A DNA stretch of 64,000 nucleotides from contig NZ_BMVM01000004.1 in assembly GCF_014650715.1 (NCBI RefSeq), positions 310,001-374,000 of the forward strand. The letters run 5' to 3'. The DNA is from Streptomyces bluensis. Lineage in GTDB: Bacteria; Actinomycetota; Actinomycetes; Streptomycetales; Streptomycetaceae. Shown here in pieces: positions 1 to 9,159 of the stretch. Below the pieces are notes generated by a model. The model worked only from the letters and a program-made list of their open reading frames with translations. It was not told where the DNA came from and searched no databases. Each line of letters opens with the position of its first letter. Position 1 is the first letter of the stretch. The position numbers and the translations under genes are program-made.

Positions 1-1153
1 CCACGCCGACGTCGGCGATGGCGCGGCCGATGTCCTGCCCCGGGCACTCGTGAGGGCCGCCACCGAAGGCCAGGTGGGAGCGGTTGCCCTGCATGTTGGC
101 CTTCAGGTCGGGGCGCACCCGGGGGTCGACGTTGCCCGGCGCGATGCCGTTGACCAGGCAGTCGCCCTTGCGGATGCGCTGACCACCCAGCTCCGTGTCC
201 TGCTTGGCGAAGTAGGCGAAGACGGTGCTGAACGGCGGCTCGTCCCACAGGGACTGCTCGACCGCCTCGGGCACCGTCATCTGACCGCCGTTGAGCCGGG
301 CACGGAACCGCGGGTCGGTGAGCACCACGCGCAGCACGTTGGCGAGGAGGTTGGCCGTGGCCTCGTACGCGGCGATCAGGACGAGGCGCAGGTGCTCGCT
401 GACCTCCTCGTCGGTGAGCCGTGCCGGGTGAAGGATGAGGTGGCTGACGAAGTCGTCCTTGGGCTCGGCCCTGCGGCGGACGGTCAGCCGCATCAGCGCG
501 TCCACGACGTACTGGTTGCTGGCGATCGCGGTCTCGGTGCCCTTGAGCAGGTCGCGGGCGGCCTGCACGTACCGGTCGTTGTACTCCTCGGGCATGCCGA
601 GGATCTCGCACATCACGGCCATCGGGAGATGATCGGAGAACTGGCTGACCAGGTCGGCCTTGCCCGCTTCGCAGAACTGGTTGACGAGGTGCTGGGTCGT
701 ACGGTTGATGTGGCGCCGGATGCCCCGGTGGTCGATGGTCGAGATGGCGCCGTTGACGGCGCCGCGCAGCCGCAGGTGCTCGTCGCCCTCGGCATGGGAG
801 CAGATGGGCTGCCAGGCGATGTGCGGCATGTACGGGTGATCCGCCTTGACCGTGCCGTCCAGGAGCTTGTTCCAGACGCGGGTGTCGCGGGTGAACTGAT
901 GGGGGCTGCGCACCAGCTGCATGTTCTCGCCGTGGCCGAGCACCATCCAGACCGGCACGTCCTGATGGAGCAACGCGGGGGCCACGGGGCCGTGCTCGGC
1001 GCGGAGTCTCTCGTACACGGCACCCAGGTCCTCCGCTTCGGGGCCGTACAGCCGGCGCACGCCGCCGGGCCCCGTGCCGTGCGCGGGGCAGCCGGGTGGC
1101 GGGGCGGCCACGGGGTCGTCCGTACTGGTCGGGGAGAGGGATTCAGACGTCAC
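1..1153 (-). CDS. cvnE: Conservon cytochrome P450, CYP157-type (CvnE), cut off at the window edge
   Basis: The last gene of the conservon operon; about 384 codons are visible and the C-terminus lies beyond position 1. The haem-binding loop reads FGGGPHECPGQ, with the thiolate Cys at about residue 370. The K-helix, where P450s normally carry ExxR, reads EQSLW at residues 299-303, so the invariant Arg is missing; this is the published hallmark of the CYP157 family. The I-helix also departs from the usual AGxxT (AYEAT). The start is the GTG at 1153, with GGAG about 10 nt upstream. The substrate is unknown. In other conservons a second P450 (CYP154/156) often follows, outside this view. Family call is strong; the symbol follows gene position. 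Confidence 0.88.
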   Translation of the reverse strand, partial: MTSESLSPTSTDDPVAAPPPGCPAHGTGPGGVRRLYGPEAEDLGAVYERLRAEHGPVAPALLHQDVPVWMVLGHGENMQLVRSPHQFTRDTRVWNKLLDGTVKADHPYMPHIAWQPICSHAEGDEHLRLRGAVNGAISTIDHRGIRRHINRTTQHLVNQFCEAGKADLVSQFSDHLPMAVMCEILGMPEEYNDRYVQAARDLLKGTETAIASNQYVVDALMRLTVRRRAEPKDDFVSHLILHPARLTDEEVSEHLRLVLIAAYEATANLLANVLRVVLTDPRFRARLNGGQMTVPEAVEQSLWDEPPFSTVFAYFAKQDTELGGQRIRKGDCLVNGIAPGNVDPRVRPDLKANMQGNRSHLAFGGGPHECPGQDIGRAIADVGV

Positions 1154-1277
1154 GATGGTCGCTCCGAAGCTGAAGTGGATCGGATGTGCAGGAAGTAAGG
1201 TGACGGCGCGTCGGCCCGGACGTACGCGGCTCGGGGGCTCGTACGCCGTGTGCGGCTACGGCTCGACCGGGTGTGGC

Positions 1278-1898
1278 TCACGCGGGGGCCTTCGCCCTCG
1301 CCAGCGAGTGCAGGAAGCGCAGCAGGGTCATCAGGACGTCGCGGCTGGAGGCCCGGCGCCGCACGTCGCACTCCACGATGGGGATCTCCCGGGGCAGATC
1401 GAGCGCCGAGCGAAGCTCCTCGACGGGGTAGCGGGGCGCGTCCGGGAAGGTGTTGACCGCGACCACGAACGGCACGCCCCGCTCCTCCAGGCGTCCTATG
1501 ACGTCGAAGCTGACCTCCAGGCGGCGGGTGTCGAGCAGCACGACCGCACCGAGGGCACCCTCGAACAGGCCGTTCCACAGGAACCAGAAGCGCTCCTGGC
1601 CGGGGGTGCCGAAGAGGTAGAGCACCAGTTGGTCCGTGATGCTGATGCGGCCGAAGTCCATGGCAACGGTGGTGGCCGTCTTGGAGTCGGAGCCGTAGTT
1701 GTCGTCGACTCCGATGCCGGCCTGTGTCATGGTCTCCTCGGTCGTCAGCGGCCTGATCTCGCTGACGGAGCCGACCATCGTCGTCTTGCCGACCCCGAAA
1801 CCGCCCACGATCACGATCTTCACCCCGGCCTGTGCCGTGTGCGGCAGGTGGTCCTCGGTGCGAGGACCCGTGACGGGGTCAGAGCTTTTGAAGTCCAT
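1278..1898 (-). CDS. cvnD: Conservon small GTP-binding protein CvnD
   Basis: A 206-residue Ras/Rab-like ATP/GTP-binding protein of the conservon complex, thought to act at the membrane with CvnA, CvnB and CvnC in a way compared to eukaryotic G-protein signalling. The P-loop GGFGVGKT is at residues 32-39, the G3-type motif FGTPGQ at 96-101, and a G4-like NTFPD at 149-153 that differs from NKxD. Its start overlaps the end of cvnC by 20 bp, which suggests translational coupling. A gap of about 125 bp separates it from the P450. Confidence 0.93.
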   Translation of the reverse strand: MDFKSSDPVTGPRTEDHLPHTAQAGVKIVIVGGFGVGKTTMVGSVSEIRPLTTEETMTQAGIGVDDNYGSDSKTATTVAMDFGRISITDQLVLYLFGTPGQERFWFLWNGLFEGALGAVVLLDTRRLEVSFDVIGRLEERGVPFVVAVNTFPDAPRYPVEELRSALDLPREIPIVECDVRRRASSRDVLMTLLRFLHSLARAKAPA

Positions 1899-2304
1899 GC
1901 ATCACCGCTTCGAGGAGGGAACGGTCGGCCCGCGCCTGCCGGACGATCGGTGCGCGCGCCTGTACCAGTTCGGCCGCCAGCAGCTCGGTGAGCAGGACGG
2001 TCACCACGCTGAACGGCAGGTTGAGGTAGGCCGAGATCTCGGCCACGGACAGGGGTGCCTGGCAGATCCGCAGCAGCGCCGACTGCTCCGGCGAGGCGGA
2101 AGGCGGCAGCTCGGCGCTCGCCACGATCAACGTCACGAGGTCGATGGGGGCCCGCTCACCGTCCTCGACCGCCGCGCCCGTGATGATGTACAGCCGCTCG
2201 GGGTTCTTCGGTGGCCTGCCGTCCTGGGAGCCTTCCCCGGTCGGCTGGTGGGGCTGCGGGGGTTGTTCCTGGGGAAAGCGCCGCCGGCGCTGTGGAGGCG
2301 TCAT
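1879..2304 (-). CDS. cvnC: Conservon DUF742 protein CvnC
   Basis: A 141-residue DUF742 protein. The first ~35 residues are Pro/Gln/Arg-rich and probably disordered, followed by a winged-helix-like segment (SPEQSALLRICQ, then LSVAEISAYLNLPFSVV). CvnC proteins bind the other conservon components. The start overlaps the stop of cvnB in an ATGA arrangement and the end overlaps cvnD, so cvnB-C-D are tightly coupled. Confidence 0.92.
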   Translation of the reverse strand: MTPPQRRRRFPQEQPPQPHQPTGEGSQDGRPPKNPERLYIITGAAVEDGERAPIDLVTLIVASAELPPSASPEQSALLRICQAPLSVAEISAYLNLPFSVVTVLLTELLAAELVQARAPIVRQARADRSLLEAVMHGLQKL

Positions 2305-2708
2305 ACGGTCTGCCCGTTCCGCCGGGGCGGACTCGTCAGATGGGAGCCGATGCGGGCGACGAGGTCGCGCATGCGGTTGCTCATCATGCCGGGTTCCGCG
2401 ACCGCGTTGGCGAGGACCGCGAGGTAGGCGTTGGGGCCCGCCTCCATCATGTAGAAGTAACCGCCCTGGATCTCGATGATGACCACGCGCATCCGGCCGT
2501 CACCGGTGGCGATCTCGGCGGCGACGGCTCCGGCCAGGCTCTGCAGGCCCGCGCAGGCGGCGGCGACACGGTCGGCGGTGTCCGGGTCACCGCCGTAGCG
2601 GGCGATGCGCAGTCCGTCGGCGGAGAGCACCACGACCTGCTGGACGCCCGGTACTCCTTCGGCGAGATCCTTGAGCATCCAGTCGAAGTTGGCTCGCGGC
2701 GTGATCAC
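2301..2708 (-). CDS. cvnB: Conservon roadblock/LC7 protein CvnB
   Basis: A 135-residue roadblock/LC7-domain protein (MglB-like), spanning essentially the whole length, with the typical core LSADGLRIARYG and a C-terminal RMRDLVARIG helix. In conservons it is the likely partner of the CvnD GTPase, by analogy with MglA/MglB; that role is inferred. Its start overlaps the cvnA stop by 4 nt and its stop overlaps the cvnC start by 4 nt. Confidence 0.93.
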   Translation of the reverse strand: MITPRANFDWMLKDLAEGVPGVQQVVVLSADGLRIARYGGDPDTADRVAAACAGLQSLAGAVAAEIATGDGRMRVVIIEIQGGYFYMMEAGPNAYLAVLANAVAEPGMMSNRMRDLVARIGSHLTSPPRRNGQTV

Positions 2709-4327
2709 TTGAGATCCCCCTCGTTGTCGGCCTCCACGCGGGCCGGCTCGTTGTCAGCGGTGAACGTCGTCGGGTCGTCCGGGTTCCTGGTGAAGGCGTT
2801 CGGGTCCGGGTCGCCCTTGAGTCCGGCCCAGAACTCCTCGATCCACGCGCCGGGGGGATCGATCTTCACCGGCTCGGGCTCGGGCTCCCACACGGGCGTG
2901 GCGGCCCGTGCGGCCTCGGCGGCGGCCTCCGCGGCGGCGGCCTCGGCCATCCGCTGGCTGAGGGGGGTCGTCACGCGGCTGCGGCGCTGCGGCAGACCGT
3001 TCTCGGTCCATTCGGTGACGACGGGTACGTCGTCCTCCAGGCCCATCAGCGACTCGGCCGAGGACGGGACGCGCGGGCCCGTGGTCGGGCGGCGCTTCTT
3101 CTGGGCGCGTTCGGGGCCCTTGACGCCGTCGTTGTGCAGGGCGGGCAGGGCTGCGGCGCCGATGCCGTGGGCGAAGCTGGTGGCGGGCTCGTCGGTGAGC
3201 ATGTTGCGCGGTACGACGAGGACGGCGCGGACGCCGCCGTAGGCGGACTGCCGCAGCGCGACCTGCATGTCGAACATCGTCGAGAGACGGCCGACGACGG
3301 CGAGGCCGAGGCGCGGGGTGTCGCCGAGTTCGTGGAAGTCAGCGCCCTGCTGGGCCCTGACGAGCATGTTCTCCGCCTTGGCCCGGGACTCCTCGCTGAG
3401 GCTGACGCCGGCGTCCTCGATCTCGATGGCGACGCCGGTCTGCACCTCGACGGCGGTGACGTGCACCTTGGTCTGGGGCGGCGAGTAGCGGGTGGCGTTG
3501 TCGAGGAGTTCCGCCGCGGCGTGGATGAGCGGCTCGACGGACACTCCGGCGACATTGACCTTGGCGATGGAGTGCAGCTCGATGCGGCGGTACTCCAGGA
3601 TGCGGGACATGGCGCCGCGCAGCACGCTGTACAGCGGCACGGGCTCGGGCCACTGGCGGCCGGGGCCGCCGCCACCGAGGACGGCGATGGAGTCGGCGAG
3701 GCGGCCGATCAGCGCGGTGCCGTGGTCGATGCGCAGCAGGTCGTCGAAGACCTCGGGATTGCGCCCGTGGTCCTCCTCCATCTCGCGGAGTTCCACGTTC
3801 TGCTGGTGCACGATCGCCTGGACGCGTCGTGCGATGTTGACGAAGGCGCGCTGCGAGGAGTCACGCCGGGCGTCCTCGCGGTCGACGATGTCGAGGATCA
3901 TGCGGATCAACGAACGCTGCGACTCGGGCAGGTGGTGGTAGACGGGATTCTCCGCGATGCCCAGGCGAATCACCTCTGAGGGGGAAGCACCGCCGTACAG
4001 CCGCTCCAGCATGGCGGGCAGGATCTCCCTGCCGAGGCGCAGGAACTCCTCGTCGTGGGAGGCGACGCGGTGTTCCAGGTACGAGGTCCGCTGCGCGAAG
4101 TCGGCGCGCAGGCACCGGAGTTGCCGTCCTCGGCGCACGACCTGGGAGGCGATCGCGACGACCAGGACGGTCGCGATGGCTCCGCACCAGCCGACGGCGA
4201 TCCGGGCCGGCCCCGTCACCAGGGCGGCGGCGGTCCCGGTCGCCGCGGCGGCCAGTATGGCGGGCGGCAACAGCACGCGCGCGTAGGGAAGTTCACGGCC
4301 ACTGGGAGGCGATTGAACACTCACCAT
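2705..4327 (-). CDS. cvnA: Conservon sensor-like histidine kinase CvnA
   Basis: A 540-residue membrane protein opening the operon. Two hydrophobic segments lie at about residues 17-62, followed by a helical region and a HATPase_c domain with the N-box ELLDNATRYSPP and an IEDAGV G1-like motif. The ~150-residue C-terminal tail is Pro/Glu/Ala-rich and probably disordered. The conserved DH before the ATPase domain (RIDHGTALIGRL) is the candidate phospho-acceptor region, but conservon kinases have no cognate regulator and may not phosphorylate. The ATG at 4327 follows AGAGGG at 5-nt spacing. Confidence 0.93.
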   Translation of the reverse strand: MVSVQSPPSGRELPYARVLLPPAILAAAATGTAAALVTGPARIAVGWCGAIATVLVVAIASQVVRRGRQLRCLRADFAQRTSYLEHRVASHDEEFLRLGREILPAMLERLYGGASPSEVIRLGIAENPVYHHLPESQRSLIRMILDIVDREDARRDSSQRAFVNIARRVQAIVHQQNVELREMEEDHGRNPEVFDDLLRIDHGTALIGRLADSIAVLGGGGPGRQWPEPVPLYSVLRGAMSRILEYRRIELHSIAKVNVAGVSVEPLIHAAAELLDNATRYSPPQTKVHVTAVEVQTGVAIEIEDAGVSLSEESRAKAENMLVRAQQGADFHELGDTPRLGLAVVGRLSTMFDMQVALRQSAYGGVRAVLVVPRNMLTDEPATSFAHGIGAAALPALHNDGVKGPERAQKKRRPTTGPRVPSSAESLMGLEDDVPVVTEWTENGLPQRRSRVTTPLSQRMAEAAAAEAAAEAARAATPVWEPEPEPVKIDPPGAWIEEFWAGLKGDPDPNAFTRNPDDPTTFTADNEPARVEADNEGDLK

Positions 4328-4789
4328 GTATGCCCTCTGAGACGAATCGGCTGGGAGTTAGGGGGTGGTGCTGTGGCGCGGGGGAACGCAAAATGGATCT
4401 TCGGAATCTTTGGGAACAAGCGCACGATTACCCCTCAACTTGGTGCGCCGCGGGCGAGCTTAGTCCGACCGGATCATCGCTGTGTCATATTCAGCAAGCA
4501 CCTGAAACGGGGACGGATACAGGAGTACGCTCGACCCTATTTATACGCTCAGCCAGTAATCGAACACGTCAGGTAATCATGTACGGGCGCCCGGAATCGG
4601 CCCCATGGCAGGGCGACGGGAGCATCGGGGCCCAGGGGCGCGGGGAACTACGCAGAGAGACGCGGGCCGTGACGTTGTGCGGCTCCGCCGCGGTGGGAGG
4701 CCCCCTGTTCATGGGGCCCCCGCTCAGGCGAAGCCACGAGTGGGGAAAAGCCGGGAACGTGGCCCCGGCCATCCCTGGCAAACCCAGAC
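4328..4789. other. Gene-free stretch between helY and cvnA
   Basis: 462 bp between the helicase stop and the cvnA start. The half next to cvnA is the least GC-rich DNA nearby (a TATAAATAGGGT tract on the minus strand around 4535-4550) and must hold the conservon promoter, though I cannot assign -35/-10 boxes with confidence. The other half holds the dispersed GGGGCGCGGGGAACT-type element and two short GC hairpins (4699-4704 with 4713-4718; 4750-4755 with 4764-4769) that could terminate the helicase transcript. Confidence 0.5.
4633..4655 (+). repeat. Dispersed Streptomyces GGGGCGCGGGGAACT-type element
   Basis: The core AGGGGCGCGGGGAACTACGC matches a short intergenic sequence (typically ending AACTGCGCG) that I recall as very common in Streptomyces genomes, with no known function. 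Only one copy was noticed in this window, so the family assignment rests on memory. Confidence 0.45.
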
Positions 4790-7597
4790 CTAACCCACGG
4801 ACGAGTACGCCACAACACCCCGCAACAGCCCGTCAACCGCCTTACGCGCGCTCTTGGCCACCGTCGAGCCCTCCCCCGGAGCCGCCGCCGAGATCTGCCC
4901 GAGCACATCGATGACCTGCTTGCACCACCGCACGAAGTCACCGGCCGGCATCTCCGCCTCGCGCAGCACCTCGTCCAGCCCCTTGCCGGAGGCCCACATG
5001 TACGCGGCCCAGGCGAAGCCGAGGTCCGGCTCGCGCTGCCCGACACCCTCGGTCTGGGTGATGCGGAACTCCTCCTCCAGCCCGTCGAGGCGCCCCCAGA
5101 TGCGGACCATCTCGCCGAGCGCCGCCTTGGCCTTGCCGGACGGCAGCTTCGGCGCGAGCGCGTCGTCGCCGACCCGGGCCTCGTACACCAGGGCCGAGAC
5201 GCACGCGGCGAGTTCGGCGGGCCCGAGCCCCTCCCAGACCCCGGCGCGCAGACACTCGCTGGCGAGCAGGTCGAGTTCGCCGTACAGCCGGGCCAGCCGT
5301 TTGCCGTGCTCGGTGACCTCGTCGCCGCGCAGGTAGTCGAGCTCCGTCAGCAGTGCCACGATCCGGTCGAAGGTCCGCGCGATCGTGTTGGTGCGGCCCT
5401 CGATGCGGCGCTCCAGCTGGGTCGTGTCGCGCTTGAGACGGTGGTAGCGCTCGGCCCAGCGTGCGTGGTCCTCGCGGTCGTTGCACCCGTGGCAGGGGTG
5501 GGCGCGAAGTTCGGCGCGCAGCCGGGCGATCTCACGGTCGTCGGCGGCCATGGACCGCTTCTTGCGGTGCCGGTCGGGGACGAGGTGCCCGGCCTTGGTG
5601 CGCAGCGCGGAGGCCAGGTCCCGGCGCGACTGCGGTGAGCGCGGGTTGAAGGACTTGGGGATCCGCATCCGCTCCAGGGCCTCGACGGGCACCGGGAAGT
5701 CCATGGACGCCAGCCGCTTGACCTGCCGCTCGGCGGTGAGGACCAGAGGGCGCGGGCCGTCGTGGTACTCGAAGCCGCGATGGCCGTTGGAACGGCCGGC
5801 GGGCAGGCCGGGGTCCAGCACCAGCGCGAGGCCCGCGTACTTGCCGGTGGGGACGTGGATGACATCGCCCGGCCTCAGCTTCTCCAGCGCCACGGCCGCC
5901 TCGGCGCGCCGCTGGGCCGCGCCCTGCTTGGCCAGCTCGGTCTCACGGTCCTTGAGGTCGCGGCGCAGCCGCGCGTACTCCTCGAAGTCGCCGAGGTGGC
6001 AGGTCATGGAGGCCTTGTAGCCCTCCAGGCCCTCCTCGTTGCGCTGCACCTGGCGGGAGATCCCGACGACCGATCTGTCGGCCTGGAACTGGGCGAAGGA
6101 CGTCTCCAGCAGCTCGCGGGAGCGGTGCCGCCCGAACTGCCCGACGAGGTTCACCGCCATGTTGTACGACGGCTTGAAGCTGGACCGCAGCGGGTACGTG
6201 CGCGTGCCGGCGAGCCCCGCCAGGTGATCGGGGTTCATGCCGCGCTGCCAGAGCACGACCGCGTGGCCCTCGACGTCGATGCCACGGCGGCCGGCGCGCC
6301 CCGTCAACTGGGTGTACTCGCCGGGTGTGATGTCCGCGTGCTGCTCGCCGTTCCACTTGACGAGCTTCTCCAGCACCACCGACCGCGCCGGCATGTTGAT
6401 GCCGAGCGCGAGGGTCTCGGTCGCGAACACGGCCTTGACCAGGCCGCGCACGAAGAGCTCCTCGACGACCTCCTTGAACGTCGGCAGCATGCCCGCGTGG
6501 TGGGCCGCGATGCCGCGCTCCAGGCCCTCCAGCCATTCGTAGTAGCCGAGGACGTGGAGGTCCTCGGCGGGGATCGTCGCCGTACGCTCCTCGACGAGGG
6601 CGCGCACCTTCAGGCGTGCCTCGTCGTCGTTCAGCCTCAGGCCCGCGTACAGGCACTGCTGGACGGCGGCCTCGCAGGCGGCGCGGCTGAAGATGAACGT
6701 GATGGCGGGCAACAGGCCCTCGGAGTCCAGCCGTTCGATGACCTCCGGCCGGCTCGGGATCCACACCCGCGACCGCTGTCTGCGCTCGCGCTCACGGTCG
6801 GCCTCGCGCATGGCCCGGCCGCGCCTGCGGTCCTGGTACGAGGGCCGGCTGGCCTCCATGCGTGCCATGCGCGTGAGGTCGGGGTTGACGGCCTTCTTGC
6901 TGCCCTCGCCCTCCTCGAAGAGGTCGTACATACGGCGCCCGGCCAGCACGTGCTGGAACAGCGGCACGGGCCGGTGCTCGGCGACGATCACCTCGGTGTC
7001 GCCGCGCACGGTGTCCAGCCAGTCACCGAACTCCTCCGCGTTCGACACGGTCGCCGACAGTGACACCAGCGTCACGGATTCGGGGAGGTGGATGATCACT
7101 TCCTCCCAGACGGCGCCGCGGAAGCGGTCGGAGAGGTAGTGCACCTCGTCCATGACCACATGGCCGAGGCCGAGGAGGGTCTGTGAACCCGCGTACAGCA
7201 TGTTCCGCAGCACCTCGGTGGTCATGACGACCACCGGTGCCTCGGAGTTGACGCTGTTGTCGCCGGTGAGCAGGCCGACCTTCGCCGTGCCGTAGCGGCG
7301 GCACAGGTCGGCGTACTTCTGGTTCGACAGCGCCTTGATGGGCGTCGTGTAGAAGCACTTCTTGCCCTGGCTCAGAGCGAGGTGGACGGCGAACTCGCCG
7401 ACGATCGTCTTGCCGGAGCCGGTGGGGGCGGCCACCAGCACGCCCTTTCCGGCTTCGAGTGCCTGGCAGGCCTCGATCTGGAAGGGGTCGAGACCGAAGT
7501 CGTACATCTCGCGGAAGGAGGCGAGCGCGGTGGCCTGCTCGGCAGCGCGCCTACGGGCTGCCGCATACCGCTCGGCCGGTGAGAGGTCCTCTGTCAT
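4790..7597 (-). CDS. helY: Superfamily II DEAD/DEAH-box helicase, HelY/Mtr4-Ski2 type
   Basis: A 935-residue Ski2-like helicase. Motif I is APTGSGKT near the N-terminus, motif II DEVH (MDEVHYLSDRFRG), motif III SLSATVSN, motif VI QLTGRAGRRGID, followed by the long C-terminal DSHCT-like half. It is homologous to mycobacterial HelY, whose tatC-tatA neighbourhood is the same. The role (RNA processing or repair) is not fixed in bacteria. The open frame runs up to 7750, but the ATG at 7597 (MTEDLSPAERYAA) fits the family length; the upstream 51 codons look non-coding. Confidence 0.92.
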   Translation of the reverse strand: MTEDLSPAERYAAARRRAAEQATALASFREMYDFGLDPFQIEACQALEAGKGVLVAAPTGSGKTIVGEFAVHLALSQGKKCFYTTPIKALSNQKYADLCRRYGTAKVGLLTGDNSVNSEAPVVVMTTEVLRNMLYAGSQTLLGLGHVVMDEVHYLSDRFRGAVWEEVIIHLPESVTLVSLSATVSNAEEFGDWLDTVRGDTEVIVAEHRPVPLFQHVLAGRRMYDLFEEGEGSKKAVNPDLTRMARMEASRPSYQDRRRGRAMREADRERERRQRSRVWIPSRPEVIERLDSEGLLPAITFIFSRAACEAAVQQCLYAGLRLNDDEARLKVRALVEERTATIPAEDLHVLGYYEWLEGLERGIAAHHAGMLPTFKEVVEELFVRGLVKAVFATETLALGINMPARSVVLEKLVKWNGEQHADITPGEYTQLTGRAGRRGIDVEGHAVVLWQRGMNPDHLAGLAGTRTYPLRSSFKPSYNMAVNLVGQFGRHRSRELLETSFAQFQADRSVVGISRQVQRNEEGLEGYKASMTCHLGDFEEYARLRRDLKDRETELAKQGAAQRRAEAAVALEKLRPGDVIHVPTGKYAGLALVLDPGLPAGRSNGHRGFEYHDGPRPLVLTAERQVKRLASMDFPVPVEALERMRIPKSFNPRSPQSRRDLASALRTKAGHLVPDRHRKKRSMAADDREIARLRAELRAHPCHGCNDREDHARWAERYHRLKRDTTQLERRIEGRTNTIARTFDRIVALLTELDYLRGDEVTEHGKRLARLYGELDLLASECLRAGVWEGLGPAELAACVSALVYEARVGDDALAPKLPSGKAKAALGEMVRIWGRLDGLEEEFRITQTEGVGQREPDLGFAWAAYMWASGKGLDEVLREAEMPAGDFVRWCKQVIDVLGQISAAAPGEGSTVAKSARKAVDGLLRGVVAYSSVG

Positions 7598-7730
7598 CGT
7601 GCTTTCGAGACTACCGGCCCCCACTGACAACAGGACGATCATTATCCGGATCGGCCATCCGGGGACACGGGATGCCCGCAGCTCAGGGACCCAGGGCCGA
7701 TCCGGCACCCCGCATACGGTCCGACGCGGA

Positions 7731-7766
7731 AGCGGCCGGCAGCGCCGCATGGGCGCCCCGGCCGCT
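7731..7766 (-). terminator. Hairpin downstream of tatC
   Basis: A perfect 9-bp inverted repeat (7731-7739 AGCGGCCGG with 7758-7766), closing an 18-nt loop, 34 nt past the tatC stop. Confidence 0.5.
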
Positions 7767-7799
7767 GCCCGCGGTGGGGTGGACGGTGTTCCTGGTGCG

Positions 7800-8756
7800 T
7801 CAGGTCACGTCGTCGTATCCGTTGACCCGGTCCGTACCCGTGCTCTTACCCGTGCCCTCGGGCAGGGCGCGGCTCGCGGACACGGACTCGATCTCGCCGA
7901 TGTCCTCGGGGGTGAGGTCGAGGTCGGAGGCCTCGTCGTCGGCCGGGCCCATGGCCTCGCGGCGCGACTTTCGGCGGTCGTTGAGGAGCGAGAAGGCGGC
8001 GGCGCCGAAGTACAGGACCCAGATCGGTCCGGCGAGCGCCAACATGGTCAACGGGTCCGTGCTGGGCGTGGCCACAGCGGCGAACACCGTGATGCTCATG
8101 ATCATGCCGCGCCACCAGCCGAGCATGCGCTTGCCGCTGATCACTCCAGTGATGTTGAGCATGACCAAGAGGAGAGGCAACTCGAACGACAAGCCGAAGA
8201 CGAGCACCATGCGGACGATCAGATCGAGCAGATCGTCGAGCGGCAACTGGTTGTCCAGGTCCGCGGGCGAGAACTCAAGCAGCACCGCCGCCATCTTCGG
8301 CAGCGTCTTGTACGCGAAGAAGGCACCGCCGACGAAGAGCGGGAACCCCGCACTGACGAAGGCGATGGCGTACTTCTTCTCGTGTCGGTGCAGGCCCGGG
8401 GCGACGAATGCCCACAATTGGTAGAGCCAGATCGGTGACGCGAAGATCACACCGGCCATGAGGGAGACCTTCAGCGCGAGCGTGAAGGGCGTCAGCAGAC
8501 CGTTGAGCACGATGCGGGCGCAGGTCCCGCTGTCCTTCGCGGCCAGCTCGGCGAAGCTGGATTCGCACCCCACGGCCTGGAGGATCGGGTTCGTGAAGAA
8601 CTCGATGATGTCCTTATAGAAGAAGGCGGCGACGATCGTGATCGCGACGATGGCCAGCAGCGCCTTCGCGAGCCGGTTGCGGAGCTCACGAAGGTGCTCC
8701 ACGAGGGGCATCCGCCCATCGGGATCCTTCTCCTGCTTGCGGGCAGACTTCAGCAA
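7800..8756 (-). CDS. tatC: Sec-independent protein translocase TatC
   Basis: A 318-residue polytopic inner-membrane protein, the receptor for twin-arginine signal peptides. It opens with the conserved MPLVEHLRELRNRL cytoplasmic motif and has six hydrophobic segments, with the characteristic Pro/Phe-rich FASPIWLYQLWAFV and FVSAGFPLFVGG. It has a long acidic C-terminal tail of about 70 residues, common in streptomycetes. The start is a TTG at 8756 (MLKSARKQEK, as in S. coelicolor); there is no better start. It follows tatA by 47 bp and is probably co-transcribed with it. Confidence 0.96.
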   Translation of the reverse strand: MLKSARKQEKDPDGRMPLVEHLRELRNRLAKALLAIVAITIVAAFFYKDIIEFFTNPILQAVGCESSFAELAAKDSGTCARIVLNGLLTPFTLALKVSLMAGVIFASPIWLYQLWAFVAPGLHRHEKKYAIAFVSAGFPLFVGGAFFAYKTLPKMAAVLLEFSPADLDNQLPLDDLLDLIVRMVLVFGLSFELPLLLVMLNITGVISGKRMLGWWRGMIMSITVFAAVATPSTDPLTMLALAGPIWVLYFGAAAFSLLNDRRKSRREAMGPADDEASDLDLTPEDIGEIESVSASRALPEGTGKSTGTDRVNGYDDVT

Positions 8757-8803
8757 CCCACGTTCCCATCTCGTGCGGCGGGCCGGATGTCACCGGCCCT
8801 GCG

Positions 8804-9088
8804 TCAGCGCTTGGTCGTGTCCGTCGGCTCGGTGACCGGGCGAGAGCCGGTCACGTCACCGGGCGCGGCCTTGATGGTGCGCTGAGCCGAAGTCTCCTCG
8901 TGCGGCGGGGCGGAGGCGGCCGTGCTGTTGTCCTGGCCCTCCGACTTCATCGCCTTGGCCTCGCTCTTGAGGATGCGCGCGGACTTGCCGAGCGAGCGGG
9001 CCATGTCCGGAAGCTTCTTCGCGCCGAACAGCAGGATGATGACGACGAGGATGAGAATGATCTCGGGAGCGCCGAGCCTTCCGAACAT
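8804..9088 (-). CDS. tatA: Twin-arginine translocase subunit TatA
   Basis: A 94-residue single-span membrane protein that forms the Tat pore. The N-terminal transmembrane helix (residues ~6-22, [19 protein letters not shown]) is followed by the amphipathic helix and a charged, probably unstructured tail. First gene of a tatA-tatC pair; GAAGG lies 9 nt before the ATG. A strong inverted repeat sits 42-71 bp upstream of the start. No tatB is in view. Confidence 0.95.
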   Translation of the reverse strand: MFGRLGAPEIILILVVIILLFGAKKLPDMARSLGKSARILKSEAKAMKSEGQDNSTAASAPPHEETSAQRTIKAAPGDVTGSRPVTEPTDTTKR

Positions 9089-9129
9089 ATGTCTTTACCT
9101 TCTCACCGAGGCGGCGGGTGTGGGGTACT

Positions 9130-9159
9130 GTCCGACCAGTCGGACAAATGTCCGACTGG
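9130..9159. promoter_or_regulatory. Overlapping inverted repeats upstream of tatA
   Basis: A perfect 10-bp inverted repeat, CCAGTCGGAC-AAAT-GTCCGACTGG (9136-9145, 9150-9159), preceded and overlapped by a third related arm GTCCGACCAG at 9130-9139. The spacing and overlap suggest an operator for a dimeric regulator at the tatA promoter rather than a terminator. The regulator is not known. Confidence 0.55.
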
